Position numbers and translations under genes: made by a program. The notes under the pieces were generated by a model. That model saw only the letters and a list, made by a program, of their open reading frames with translations, was not told where the DNA came from and did no database searches. Below are positions 8,765-18,800 of a DNA stretch of 64,000 nucleotides, in pieces. The DNA is from Montanilutibacter psychrotolerans (GTDB lineage: Bacteria > Pseudomonadota > Gammaproteobacteria > Xanthomonadales > Xanthomonadaceae), in NCBI RefSeq assembly GCF_003719825.1, contig NZ_RIBS01000001.1, positions 620,001-684,000 on the forward strand. The letters are read 5' to 3'. The stretch's first letter is position 1, and each line of letters opens with the position of its first letter.

Positions 8765-11533
8765 GTGTCCAGCGAAGCTGCCCCCGACTCCCCGACCTCC
8801 GACCCGCGCGGCTTCGACCCGCAGACCGTCGAGGTTGCCGCCCAGCGCTTCTGGAACGACACCCGTGCGTTCGAGGTGGACGAGGCCTCGGACAAGCCCA
8901 AGTACTACTGCCTGTCGATGCTCCCGTACCCGTCCGGTGCGCTGCACATGGGCCATGTGCGCAACTACACGATCGGCGACGTGATCAGCCGCTACAAGCG
9001 CATGACCGGCCACAACGTGCTGCAGCCGATGGGCTGGGACGCGTTCGGCCTGCCGGCCGAGAACGCGGCGATCAAGAACAACACCGCGCCGGCCAAGTGG
9101 ACCTACGCCAACATCGCGCACATGAAGGCGCAGCTGCAGCAGATGGGCTATGCGATCGACTGGAGCCGCGAGTTCGCCACCTGCACGCCGGACTACTACG
9201 TGCACGAGCAGCGCATGTTCGTGCGCCTGATGAAACAGGGCCTGGCCTACCGCAAGAACTCGGTGGTCAACTGGGACCCGGTCGACCAGACCGTGCTGGC
9301 CAACGAGCAGGTGGTCGACGGCCGCGGCTGGCGCACCGGTGCGCTGGTCGAGAAGCGCGAGATCCCCCAGTGGTTCCTGAAGATCACCGACTACGCGCAG
9401 GAGCTGCTCGACGGCCTGGACAACCTGCCGGGCTGGCCGGATGCGGTCAAGACCATGCAACGCAACTGGATCGGCCGCTCGGAAGGGCTGGAGATCCGCT
9501 TTGACGTGATGGATGCCGACGGCAACGCGCAGGCGCCGCTGACGGTGTTCACCACACGCCCGGACACGCTGATGGGCGTGACGTTCGTGTCGATCGCTGC
9601 CGAGCACCCGCTGGCCGTCGAAGCGGCCAGCAAGGACGTCGAACTCGCCGCGTTCATCGCCGACCTGCGCAAGGGCGGTGTCACCGAGGCCGAGCTGGAG
9701 ACCCAGGAAAAGCGCGGCATGGACACCGGCCTGCGCGCCATCCACCCGGTCAGCGGCGAAGCCGTGCCGGTGTTCGTGGCCAACTTCGTGCTGATGAACT
9801 ACGGCACCGGCGCGGTGATGGCCGTGCCGGCGCACGACCAGCGTGACTGGGAGTTCGCCAACAAGTACCTGCTGCCGATCCGCATGGTGATCGTCCCGAC
9901 CGACGTGCGCGATGCGATCGACGAGATCGGCAAGCACCTGCAGGCACACGACGACCCGATGCGCAGCGCGCTGGGCGGCGGTGGCTCGATGGACGTGTAC
10001 GGCACCGGTGCCGCGGTGGAAGTGGTGGAGGCGTTCCAGCAGCGCATCGCCGAAGAGGGCGCCTACCTGGATCGCGGCTGGCTGGTGAACTCCGGCGAGT
10101 TTGACGGCATGGACTTCCAGCAGGCGCTGGACGCCATGGCCACCCGCTTCGAGGCCGACGGTTCCGGCACGCGCCGGGTGAACTACCGCCTGCGCGACTG
10201 GGGTGTCAGCCGCCAGCGCTACTGGGGTTGCCCGATCCCGGTGATCCTGTGCGCCGCATGCGGCGACGTGCCCGTGCCCGAGGACCAACTGCCGGTGGTG
10301 CTGCCCGAGGACGTGGCGTTCAGCGGCGTGGCCTCGCCGATCAAGTCCGACCCGCTCTGGCGCCAGACCCGTTGCCCGCAATGCGGCGGGGCGGCCGAGC
10401 GCGAGACCGACACCTTCGATACCTTCATGGAGTCGAGCTGGTACTACGCCCGCTACACCTCGCCGGGCGCCGCGGCGCAGGTCGACGAGCGCGCGAAGTA
10501 CTGGACGCCGGTCGACCAGTACATCGGTGGCATCGAGCACGCGATCCTGCACCTGCTGTACTTCCGCTTCTATCACAAGCTGCTGCGCGACCAGGGCCTG
10601 GTGGCCTCGGACGAGCCGGCCACCAACCTGCTGACCCAGGGCATGGTGATCGCCGAAACCTTCTACCGCGATGCCGCCAACGGCGCCAAGGACTGGATCA
10701 ACCCCGCCGACGTCGAGATCGTGCGCGACGAGCGCGGCCGCATCGTCGGTGCCACGCTCAAGTCCGATGGCCAGCCGGTGGTGATCGGCGGCACCGAGAA
10801 GATGTCCAAGTCGAAGAACAATGGCGTCGACCCGCAATTGATGGTCGGCAAGTACGGCGCCGACACGGTGCGCCTGTTCTCGATGTTCGCCGCGCCGCCG
10901 GAACAGTCGCTGGAGTGGAACGAATCCGGCGTCGACGGCATGGCGCGTTTCCTGCGCCGCTTCTGGCGCGAGGTGACCCAGCACGCCGCGCAGCCCGACC
11001 ATCCGCGCGTCGATGTCGCGCTGCTCAATGGCGCGCAGAAGACCATGCGTCGCCAGCTGCACGAGACCATCCAGAAGGTCGGTGACGACTACGGTCGCCG
11101 CCACAGCTTCAACACCGCGATCGCGGCACTGATGGAACTGCTCAACCACCTGGGCAAGTTCGGTGACATGAGCGACCAGGGCCGCGCCGTGCGCCACGAG
11201 GTGCTCGAATCGATGGTGCTGCTGCTCAATCCGGTGACCCCGCACGTCTGCCACGCGCTGTGGCAGGTGCTCGGCCACGCCGAGGCGCTGCTCGAGGACG
11301 TGCCGTTCCCGCGCGTCGACGAATCCGCGCTGGTGCGCGATGTCGTCACCCTGGCGGTGCAGGTCAACGGCAAGCTGCGCTCCACCATCGAGGTGCCGGC
11401 CAACGTCGCCAGGGAAGAGGCTGAGCGCCTTGCCCTGGCCGAACCGCTGGTGGCGAAGTTCCTTGAAGGACAGACGGTCCGGAAGGTGATCGTGGTGCCG
11501 GGCAAGATCGTCAACATCGTCGCAGGTGGCTGA
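8765..11533 (+). CDS. leuS: Leucyl-tRNA synthetase
   Basis: A 922-residue class Ia synthetase that charges tRNA-Leu. The HIGH box is HMGH within [15 protein letters not shown] and KMSKS is at residues 679-683. The CP1 editing domain is present ([20 protein letters not shown]), as is a zinc-type cysteine pair ([19 protein letters not shown]). Length fits the family. The start is GTG, giving [13 protein letters not shown], a somewhat longer N-terminus than in E. coli. It is the first gene of the run leading to rlmH. Confidence 0.98.
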   Translation: MSSEAAPDSPTSDPRGFDPQTVEVAAQRFWNDTRAFEVDEASDKPKYYCLSMLPYPSGALHMGHVRNYTIGDVISRYKRMTGHNVLQPMGWDAFGLPAENAAIKNNTAPAKWTYANIAHMKAQLQQMGYAIDWSREFATCTPDYYVHEQRMFVRLMKQGLAYRKNSVVNWDPVDQTVLANEQVVDGRGWRTGALVEKREIPQWFLKITDYAQELLDGLDNLPGWPDAVKTMQRNWIGRSEGLEIRFDVMDADGNAQAPLTVFTTRPDTLMGVTFVSIAAEHPLAVEAASKDVELAAFIADLRKGGVTEAELETQEKRGMDTGLRAIHPVSGEAVPVFVANFVLMNYGTGAVMAVPAHDQRDWEFANKYLLPIRMVIVPTDVRDAIDEIGKHLQAHDDPMRSALGGGGSMDVYGTGAAVEVVEAFQQRIAEEGAYLDRGWLVNSGEFDGMDFQQALDAMATRFEADGSGTRRVNYRLRDWGVSRQRYWGCPIPVILCAACGDVPVPEDQLPVVLPEDVAFSGVASPIKSDPLWRQTRCPQCGGAAERETDTFDTFMESSWYYARYTSPGAAAQVDERAKYWTPVDQYIGGIEHAILHLLYFRFYHKLLRDQGLVASDEPATNLLTQGMVIAETFYRDAANGAKDWINPADVEIVRDERGRIVGATLKSDGQPVVIGGTEKMSKSKNNGVDPQLMVGKYGADTVRLFSMFAAPPEQSLEWNESGVDGMARFLRRFWREVTQHAAQPDHPRVDVALLNGAQKTMRRQLHETIQKVGDDYGRRHSFNTAIAALMELLNHLGKFGDMSDQGRAVRHEVLESMVLLLNPVTPHVCHALWQVLGHAEALLEDVPFPRVDESALVRDVVTLAVQVNGKLRSTIEVPANVAREEAERLALAEPLVAKFLEGQTVRKVIVVPGKIVNIVAGG

Positions 11534-11596
11534 GTGCGTGAACGGTGTCGGGTCCCGCGGGTTGCCGCGGGTGGCTGCCTCGTCCAGACTTCGCGA

Positions 11597-12277
11597 ATGA
11601 TCCGTCGCCCATTCCGTCTCCTGGCCCCGGTGGCCCTCGTGCTGGCCCTGTCGGCCTGCGGTTTCCATCTGCGCGACGCGCTCAAGCTGCCGGTCGGGCT
11701 TGGCCCGCTCAAGGTGGTCTCGGTCGACAGTCGCAGTCCGCTGGCCGACACGCTGGCGCAGGCGCTGACCCGCGCCGGCGCGGTGCCCGCCGAGCCGCGC
11801 GACAGCAAGGCCACCGTGCTGCAGGTGCTGGCCGAGCGCTGGGGCGACACGCCGATCGCGGTCGACTCGTTCGGCCGCTCGCAGGAGTACAGCCTGCGCT
11901 ACGCGGTGATCTTCGAGCTTCGCAAGGGCGATGGCACCGTGGTCGTGCCCAAGCAGACCGTCGAGCTGTCGCGCGACTACATCTCCATCCCCGACAACTC
12001 GGCCGGTACCGAAGGCGAACGCGAGATCCTGATGCGCGAGCTGCGCCGCGAGATGGCGGCCTCGGTGCTTCGTCGGATCGAGGCGGTGGCGCGTCGTTCC
12101 GGTGGTGTCGAAGGCGACAGCGGCGAACCGTCGGCGATCCCGGATGGCCCGGTCGCGGCAGACGCCGCCAAGGCCGCGCTCAAGGCCCTCGAGGCGATGG
12201 AAGCAGAAGGCAACGACGTCGCTCCGCCGGCCGATCCGGAACCGACACCTCCGCCGGAACCGAAGACGCCGCGCTGA
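11597..12277 (+). CDS. lptE: LPS-assembly lipoprotein LptE
   Basis: A 226-residue outer-membrane lipoprotein that plugs the LptD barrel for LPS export. The signal peptide ends in a lipobox (ALSAC) and continues GFHLRDALKLPVGLG, the typical LptE opening. The C-terminal tail is rich in Pro, Glu and Ala, and longer than in enteric homologues. The ATG at 11597 gives the correct signal length; earlier in-frame starts would add a non-signal extension. It lies between leuS and holA, as in most gammaproteobacteria. Confidence 0.95.
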   Translation: MIRRPFRLLAPVALVLALSACGFHLRDALKLPVGLGPLKVVSVDSRSPLADTLAQALTRAGAVPAEPRDSKATVLQVLAERWGDTPIAVDSFGRSQEYSLRYAVIFELRKGDGTVVVPKQTVELSRDYISIPDNSAGTEGEREILMRELRREMAASVLRRIEAVARRSGGVEGDSGEPSAIPDGPVAADAAKAALKALEAMEAEGNDVAPPADPEPTPPPEPKTPR

Positions 12278-12305
12278 GATGGCGCGCTGACATGGCCGTG
12301 CCGAC

Positions 12306-13340
12306 ATGGAGCTGAAGCCCGAACAGATGGCGGCGCAGCTCGACAGCGAGCCGCTTCGTCCCGCCTACCTGATTGCCGGACCCGAGCCGCTGCGCGTGCT
12401 CGAGGCCGCCGACGCGGTTCGCGCCGCAGCGCGCGCGCAGGGCATCGCCGAACGGGAAATCTTCGAGGCCGAGGGCAACCAGCGCGAGCCCGACTGGAAT
12501 GCGCTCGAAGCCAGCTTTCGCGCGCCCAGCCTGTTCGCCAGCCGGCGCCTGGTCGAACTGCGCCTGCCCACCGGCAAGCCCGGCAAGGACGGCGCCGAGG
12601 TCATCAGCGGCTTCTGCGCCGACCCGCCGCCGGACGTGACCCTGCTGGTCAGCGCCGGGGAGTGGAGCAAACAGCACGGTGGCAAGTGGAGCGAGGCAAT
12701 CGGCCGCATCGGCGTGATCGCCATCGCCTGGCAGGTCAAGCCGCACGAGCTGGTCGACTGGATCGATCGGCGCCTTCGCTCGCGTGGGCTCAAGGCCGGT
12801 CGCGACGCGGTGCAGCAGCTGGCTGAGCGTGTCGACGGCAATCTGCTGGCGGCCGCACAGGAGGTCGACAAGCTGGCCCTGCTGTCCGACGGCAGCCCGC
12901 TGGATGCGCAGAAGATGCAATCGCTGGTTGCCGACGCGGCGCGCTTCGATGTGTTCCGGGTGATGGACGCCGCGCTCAACGGCAACGCCGCGCAGGTGTC
13001 GCGCATGCTCGCCGGCCTGCGGGCCGAGGGCGAGGCGGTGCCCGCGCTGCTGGGCATGGTGGTGAAGGAGCTGCAGACCACCGCCGCACTGTCGCGCGCC
13101 AGCAACCTGGCCAACGAGTTCCGCACGCTGCGCGTGTGGGACACCAAGCAGCCGATGTACCGGCGTGCTCTGCAGCGCCACGACGCACCGCGCTGGGAAG
13201 CCTTCGTCGCCCATGCCGGTCGCGTCGACCGCATGGCCAAGGGACGCGAGGCAGGCGATGCCTGGCTCGCGCTGGAGCGCCTGCTGGTCGCGGTCGCCGA
13301 GCCGCGCGCGCTGCGGCTGCTGGCCCGCACCGCGGTCTGA
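12306..13340 (+). CDS. holA: DNA polymerase III subunit delta
   Basis: A 344-residue clamp-loader subunit that opens the beta clamp. N-terminal YLIAGPEPLRVLEAADAVR and the following FEAEGNQREPDWNALE match the HolA nucleotide-fold domain, and LAERVDGNLLAAAQEVDKLA is the highly conserved central motif of the family. Length is typical. The position between lptE and nadD is conserved. Confidence 0.97.
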   Translation: MELKPEQMAAQLDSEPLRPAYLIAGPEPLRVLEAADAVRAAARAQGIAEREIFEAEGNQREPDWNALEASFRAPSLFASRRLVELRLPTGKPGKDGAEVISGFCADPPPDVTLLVSAGEWSKQHGGKWSEAIGRIGVIAIAWQVKPHELVDWIDRRLRSRGLKAGRDAVQQLAERVDGNLLAAAQEVDKLALLSDGSPLDAQKMQSLVADAARFDVFRVMDAALNGNAAQVSRMLAGLRAEGEAVPALLGMVVKELQTTAALSRASNLANEFRTLRVWDTKQPMYRRALQRHDAPRWEAFVAHAGRVDRMAKGREAGDAWLALERLLVAVAEPRALRLLARTAV

Positions 13341-13350
13341 GGTGCGCGAC

Positions 13351-14031
13351 ATGACCGGCCTGCAAGTCTGGTACGGCGGCACGTTCGATCCGGTTCACGA
13401 CGCCCACATGGCCATCGCACGCGCGGCGCGCGACACCCTGGGTGCGACCGTGCACCTGCTCCCCGCGGCCGATCCGCCGCACAAGGACGCCACCCACGCC
13501 GACGCCTCGCAGCGCGCGCGCATGCTCGACATCGCCATTGCCGGCGAACCCGGGCTGCGCGTCGACCGCCGTGAGCTGCGTCGTGGCGGGCCCTCGTACA
13601 GCGTCGATACGCTGGCCGAACTGCGCACCGAACTCGGCACCGACGCCCCGATCGCGTGGCTGGTGGGTGGCGACTCGCTGCTCTCGCTGCACACCTGGCA
13701 CCGCTGGCGCGAGCTGTTCGCGCATGCGCACGTGCTGGCGGTGCAGCGACCGGGCGCGGTGCTCGATGCCGCCACGATGGGCGTGCGTTCGCCCGACGTG
13801 ATGGCCGAAGTCGGCCCGCGCTGGCGCGAGGCAAGTGCGCTGCGCGACAGCCCGTCCGGCGGATTCGCGGTGCTGGAGCTGGAAAACCTGCGCCCGGAGT
13901 CCTCGACCGAACTGCGCCGACGGATCGCCGCAGGCGAGGGCTGGCGGGACTGGGTACCGGCGCCGGTGGCCGGCTACATCCTTCACCGTGGGCTCTATCG
14001 GGTGGCGGAAGCGGGCGGCGCGACGGCCTGA
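13351..14031 (+). CDS. nadD: Nicotinate-nucleotide adenylyltransferase
   Basis: A 226-residue nucleotidyltransferase that makes nicotinate adenine dinucleotide in NAD synthesis. Motifs: GGTFDPVHDAHM (GxFxPxHxGH type, with the last-but-one glycine replaced by Ala), PPHKD, and a C-terminal SSTELRRRIAAG (SST.(I/L)R) signature. The ATG at 13351 is preferred; a GTG lies 9 bases upstream in frame. It begins 10 bases after holA. Confidence 0.97.
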   Translation: MTGLQVWYGGTFDPVHDAHMAIARAARDTLGATVHLLPAADPPHKDATHADASQRARMLDIAIAGEPGLRVDRRELRRGGPSYSVDTLAELRTELGTDAPIAWLVGGDSLLSLHTWHRWRELFAHAHVLAVQRPGAVLDAATMGVRSPDVMAEVGPRWREASALRDSPSGGFAVLELENLRPESSTELRRRIAAGEGWRDWVPAPVAGYILHRGLYRVAEAGGATA

Positions 14032-14134
14032 CGGTCGTCGATGGAGCACTGCAGGCGGCGGCCGCGCTGCCGCAATGGTGGGTCCCTGTTCATAAGCCGT
14101 CGCCCCCGCGGGCACCCCGGCCGGCCCAGTGGCC

Positions 14135-14140
14135 TATAAT
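14135..14140 (+). promoter_or_regulatory. Consensus -10 box upstream of rsfS
   Basis: A perfect TATAAT in the 169-base nadD-rsfS gap. No convincing -35 is seen 16-18 bases upstream, so this is a candidate only. If transcription starts here, it begins downstream of the ATG at 14129, which favours the TTG at 14201 as the rsfS start. Confidence 0.45.
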
Positions 14141-14200
14141 CGCCGCGCCGCAGCGCCGAACCGGGCGCCGGAAACTCCCACGAACCAAGAGCCACGACCT

Positions 14201-14659
14201 TTGACCAGCCAAGCCCACGTCATCAAGACCCGCCTTCCCAGCCCGCCGCCGTCGACCGAAGCCCTGCTTTCGACCGTGCGCGCCGCGGTCGAGGAACTCA
14301 AGGGCAAGGATGTCGTCGAGATCGACGTGCGCGGCAAGAGCAGCGTCACCGACTACATGGTGATCGTGTCGGGCACCTCGACCCGTCACGTCAAGTCCAT
14401 CGCCAACGAAGTGGTGGTGTTCGCCAAGAAGCTCGACATCATGCCGCTGGGCGTCGAGGGTGAGCGCGAAGCCGAATGGGTGCTGGTCGACCTGGGCGAC
14501 GTGGTGGTCCACGTGATGCTGCCGCGCGTGCGCGAGTTCTATGCGCTCGAGCGCCTGTGGACGGTCGGCGACCAGCCGCCGGAAGGCATCGACGAATACG
14601 GCGACGATCACCGCGGCGATGATCTCGACGTCGAAATGGACGACGAAGATCGCCTGTAA
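14201..14659 (+). CDS. rsfS: Ribosomal silencing factor RsfS
   Basis: A 152-residue protein that binds uL14 and blocks 30S-50S joining in stationary phase or starvation. Family motifs: GKDVVEIDVRGKSSVTDYMV, GTSTRHVKSIANEV, and WVLVDLGDVVVHVMLPRVRE with FYALERLW. The start is taken as TTG at 14201 (MTSQAHVIKTRLPS), because the upstream ATG at 14129 overlaps a TATAAT box and would add 24 residues untypical of the family. It has an acidic C-terminal tail (about 25 residues). It sits between nadD and rlmH, the usual order. Confidence 0.93.
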   Translation: MTSQAHVIKTRLPSPPPSTEALLSTVRAAVEELKGKDVVEIDVRGKSSVTDYMVIVSGTSTRHVKSIANEVVVFAKKLDIMPLGVEGEREAEWVLVDLGDVVVHVMLPRVREFYALERLWTVGDQPPEGIDEYGDDHRGDDLDVEMDDEDRL

Positions 14660-14713
14660 CAACGCCGTTCCGCCGGCGGCAGAACGCGCCGCCGGCCTGT
14701 TACGCATCGCACG

Positions 14714-14742
14714 ACGGCGCCCAGGTGGCGCCGTTTTGTTTT
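14714..14742 (+). terminator. Rho-independent terminator after rsfS
   Basis: A perfect 8-bp stem, ACGGCGCC with GGCGCCGT, a 5-base loop, followed by a T-rich run (TTTGTTTT). It lies 55 bases after the rsfS stop and separates rsfS from rlmH. Confidence 0.8.
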
Positions 14743-14999
14743 GGGGTGCGGCGCGATGCAGTGCGACGCAGCGCGATGCAATGCGAGCGTGGCGTGGCCG
14801 GCGTCGACGCCAAGAGCGCCACTCTGCGCCCCAGGGGGCAACTCAACTCGCGTGCCCCCGTGATCGTCGGCGCGCGCCGTGCAAACTCCGGTGGTGGGGC
14901 GGGATCCAATCAACGACCGTCGCGTCCGAAGGCGTCGATGCGTCGGCGAGCCGGACGGAAATGCGACGGCCGGACGGCCTCTGCCGTTACCATGCACCG
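14743..14999. other. Gap between rsfS terminator and rlmH
   Basis: No gene is supported here. Just after the terminator there is a short imperfect direct repeat of GCGATGCA with variants (14751-14785). The rest is GC-rich without a clear promoter, although rlmH must be transcribed from within it if the terminator is efficient. Confidence 0.5.
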
Positions 15000-15470
15000 A
15001 TGAAAGCGAAGTTGATTGCCGTCGGCGAACGCGCACCGAGCTGGGTTGCCGAAGGTTTCGGCGAGTACCGAAAACGCCTCTCGCACTGGCTGCCGCTGGA
15101 ACTGGTCGAGATCGAGCCGGGCCTGCGCGGCAAGGGCCGTGACGCCGCGCGCGCGACCCAGGACGAAGGCACCCGCGTGCTCGCCGCACTGCCGCGCAAC
15201 GCCTGCGTGGTGGCACTAGACGGGCGTGGGCGCAGCTGGAGTTCAGAGCAGCTCGCGCAGCGGCTGGAGCATTGGCGAGGCCAGGGCCGCGACCTGGCTT
15301 TCCTGATCGGCGGCCCGGAAGGGCACGCCCCCGACGTGTTCGCACGCGCCGACGAACACTGGTCGCTGGGCCCATTGACCCTGCCGCACATGCTGGTCCG
15401 ACTCGTGCTGGCCGAACAGCTGTACCGAGCCGCGGCCCTGCTGGCCAACCACCCCTACCACCGCGCGTAG
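15000..15470 (+). CDS. rlmH: 23S rRNA pseudouridine-1915 N3-methyltransferase
   Basis: A 156-residue SPOUT methyltransferase acting on helix 69 of 23S rRNA. Signatures: LIAVGERAPSWVAEGFGEY at the N-terminus, ALDGRGRSWSSEQLAQRL, the SAM-binding knot FLIGGPEGH, and the C-terminal LVRLVLAEQLYRA...NHPYHRA. Length is exactly typical. It is the last housekeeping gene before the RHS island, so rlmH marks the island's left border. Confidence 0.98.
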   Translation: MKAKLIAVGERAPSWVAEGFGEYRKRLSHWLPLELVEIEPGLRGKGRDAARATQDEGTRVLAALPRNACVVALDGRGRSWSSEQLAQRLEHWRGQGRDLAFLIGGPEGHAPDVFARADEHWSLGPLTLPHMLVRLVLAEQLYRAAALLANHPYHRA

Positions 15471-15774
15471 CCTGACCGTCGGTTGCCGAATTCGATTGCC
15501 GCAAACCAGGCAATGGGATTTCGAATCGATCGTGTCCTGACGTGACTTCGCGCGGATTGCCAGATCAATGCTGCCGCATCTGCGGCAGTTCGTTTGCCTG
15601 CGATGGAATACGTGGGCACTTCGAATCGCCGTTGGCATCGTCGCCCACACGCTGGCCGTGGCGCTTTCGGTAGGAATGCTCTGACCTCTCAAAGAGTCGT
15701 TACCGGACTGCATTGAACACGGGCCGATGGGACGATGCTTCGTACTTGAGGCGACGGAGCGTGGGATGCGCAGG
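15471..15774. other. Left border of the RHS island
   Basis: No gene is supported in this stretch. It contains a perfect 8-bp hairpin, CTGCCGCA-TC-TGCGGCAG, at 15571-15588, which could be a REP-type element associated with the RAYT fragment that follows or a weak terminator for rlmH (a T-rich TTCGTTTG follows). Minus-strand open frames here have no recognisable content. Confidence 0.4.
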
Positions 15775-15843
15775 ATGGCGCGACTGGATGTAGCGGGCGT
15801 GGTGCAACACGTGGTGCAGCGCGGCAACGATCGGCAATGGTGT
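15775..15843 (+). pseudogene. N-terminal remnant of a RAYT (REP-associated tyrosine transposase)
   Basis: The translation MARLDVAGVVQHVVQRGND is the characteristic start of IS200-like RAYT proteins (M.R.....PG...HV.QRGN.RQ). Homology appears to stop at the next codons (RQWC), and the sequence then reads directly into the RHS start region in the same frame. The catalytic HUH and tyrosine parts are absent, so this is a 23-codon relic. It makes the RHS reading frame look longer than it is. RAYTs are established movers of REP sequences; its presence at the border suggests transposition or recombination placed the RHS gene here. Confidence 0.6.
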
Positions 15844-15876
15844 CGCTTGCGTGAGGTCGTGCATTCGTCGAAGAAC

Positions 15877-18800
15877 ATGACGATGAAGTTGTTCGGCGGT
15901 CTTTCCGCGCTGTTCGCGCTGTCCTTGCCGGTGCCTGCATCGGCTCAGATTGAGAGTCGCCAGCCATGGGACGAGTACGGCAAGAAGATCGAAACCGCGC
16001 AGGCCGTTGGGGCTGTGGGCCCTGACCTGTTTGGCGATTCAGTCAACTTCTCCAACGGCGCGCTATCGTTCTCCGCTACCGACGTCAGCGTGCCCGGCAA
16101 CAGCAAGTTGCCGGTCGCATTTACCCGCGTGCTGTCGGTCAGCAACTGGAAGGGCTACCAGCGCAACGATTCCCCGCTGGCCGATTGGGAACTTGATGTG
16201 CCGCGCATCAGCGGCGTTTTTGGCAGTCGCGATTCCTTCGGCAGTGCCTGTGAGGCAACCACGCCGTTGCAGGGAAGGCCGCCCACCAAGTACGTCAGCG
16301 GCGGCATATTCAACGCGCAGGACTACTGGAGTGGCAATCGGGCGGACATGCCTGGCGGCGGTGAGCTGCTGCTGGTCAACCCCAACTCGCCGAAGCCGAG
16401 CCGTGGCGGGCCGTATTACTGGATGACTTCGGAGTTCACCTATTTCTCCTGTCTACCTTCTGTCAAGAATGGCGACGGTCCGGGTTTTCTTGCAGTTGCC
16501 CGTGACGGAACCAAGTATTGGTTCGATGTGCTGGCGTCGTATCACGAGCCAGGAATGGACAAGGTCGTGTCGGACACTTCTCAGCACTCTGCTTCCAGCT
16601 GGACGGCTGTCGCCACGCTGGGGCGCACCCGGAATGTGCTGTACGTATCGCGCGTCGAGGATCGCTTCGGAAACTACGTCACATACGCCTACGCGAATGC
16701 GGCAAACCAGCCGGCCCGATTGATGACGATTGGCGCGAGCGACGGCCGCCAGATCGACATTGGCTACAACGCACGCGGCCATGTGGCCACGGTTTCCAGT
16801 AGCGGTCGTACCTGGACCTACGAGTACCGATACCCCACGAGCCAGTTGGGTTCGTTGACCGCGGTGGTCCAGCCCGATGGCAGTCGCTGGACATTCGACC
16901 TGTATGCGTTGACCCACGCGTTGATTCGCTACGCCAAAGCCCCGGGTGATCCTTCCCGTAGTTGCGGAGATCCCGGTGACGTCATCACTACCGGTGCCAC
17001 CGGCACCATCACCCACCCCAGCGGGGCGGTCGGCGAGTTCCGGGTCGACCCCAGGCGCCACGGTCGCAGCAACGTTCCGATGGTGTGCTCCGGCTATACG
17101 GCGCCGTACAACAACGTCAGCGACGACATCGCCCATTACCCGCTCAACTACGACACGCTTTCGCTCACCTCAAAGCGCATCAGCGGTCCGGGTCTGGTGG
17201 CGGCGGAATGGAACTACGGCTACAGCGCCAGCATCTTCTTCGCCCCGGGCACGGGGCCGGTTTGCACCAGCGGCAGCTGCATGGAGCCCGTCTGCACGTC
17301 CGATGCCTGTGCGGGTACCGCCAGGACGTGGGTGTGGGGGCCGGACAACCAGCTGACGCGTTACACGTTCGGCAACAGCTACCGTTACAACGAGGGCAAG
17401 CTGCTCAAGGTCGAGAGTGGCACCACGACGCAACCCCGCGTGGTGACGGCGCCCTTCACCATCTTGCGGGCGGACACTTCGACCTATGAATTGGCGCAGA
17501 GCGCTCAGCCGTTCCAGACACCGATCGGTACCAGTCCGCAAGAGAAGGGCGCCGGCTTCACCTCGGAGTATCTGCGTCCCCGGAAACTGCAATCCATCGT
17601 GCAGGATGGTGCAACGTTCACCTCCCACGTGACACTGTTCGATGCTTACGCCAATCCGCTTAAGGCTACCGAGGACAGCTCACTGGGCAATCCTCGCAAC
17701 GTCGTCAATACCTACCATCACAATCTGGGCAAGTGGGTTGTCGGCCAAGTGGCGTCGACGTCGATCAACGGCATCGTCACAAGCTCGACCGATTTCGACG
17801 CGGTCACCGCGATGCCGCTGCGTCAGTACGCGTTCGGCAAGCTGACGCATACGCTGGCGCACTACGGCGCGGGCCATCTCAAGTCCGTCACCGATGGGCG
17901 CGACTACACCACCACGCTGTCGAGCTGGAAGCGCGGCGTGCCGCAGTTGATCCAGCACCCCGACACCACCACCGAATCGGCCGTGGTCAACGACGACGGC
18001 ACCATTGCCTCGACCACCGACGAGAACGGCTTCACCACCGCCTACGAATACGACCCGATGGGGCGCCTGGCCAAGCTGACCTATCCAGAGTCCGACACCG
18101 TGGCCTGGGCGCCCACCACCCAGGTGTTCGAGCCGGTGGCCGTCAGCGAGCACGGCATCCCGGCCGGCCACTGGCGTCAGGCCGTTGCCACGGGCAACTA
18201 CCGCAAGGTCAGCTACTTCGACGGGCTCTGGCGTCCGGTGCTGATCCGCGAGTACGACACGGCCAACGTCACTGCCACCAGCCGCTTCACCGCGTTTGGC
18301 TACGACCATGACGGGCGGACGACCTTCGCGTCCTACCCGGTGGCCTCGACCTCCTCGGTGGCCGCCATCACCCAGGGCGTGCGCTCGACGTACGACGCGT
18401 TGGGTCGCCGCACCCGCACCGAGCAGGACAACGAACTGGGCAGTGCGCCGCTGGTCACCACCACCGACTACCTGGCCGGCTTCAAGACCCGCACCACCAA
18501 CCCGCGCGGCAAGCAGGTCACCACCTCGTACCTGGCCTATGGCGCGCCGACCACCGACTGGCCGGTGTCGATCATCAAGCACGCGAACGCCAGCACCACC
18601 ATCAACACCGACATCGCGCGCAATACGTTCGGCAAGCCGCTGGCGATGACCCAGCGCAACGACGCCGGCACCATCACGGCCACCCGGAGCTACAGCTACA
18701 ACGCGTATCAGGAGTTGTGCCGCACGTCCGAGCCGGAAGGCGGCACCACGGTGTTCGCCTACGACGCCGCCGGCAACCTGGCCTGGTCCGCGCCGGGCGT

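Noticed and set aside
8747-12307. A 1186-codon minus-strand frame opposite leuS and lptE.
   Set aside because: No recognisable content and fully covered by two well-supported genes.
14751-14785. Short GCGATGCA-like repeats suggesting a CRISPR or iteron.
   Set aside because: Too short and irregular, with no spacers of constant length.
15727-15876. An upstream start extending the RHS protein by 50 residues.
   Set aside because: The extension encodes a RAYT relic and would hide the signal peptide; ATG 15877 starts the signal directly.
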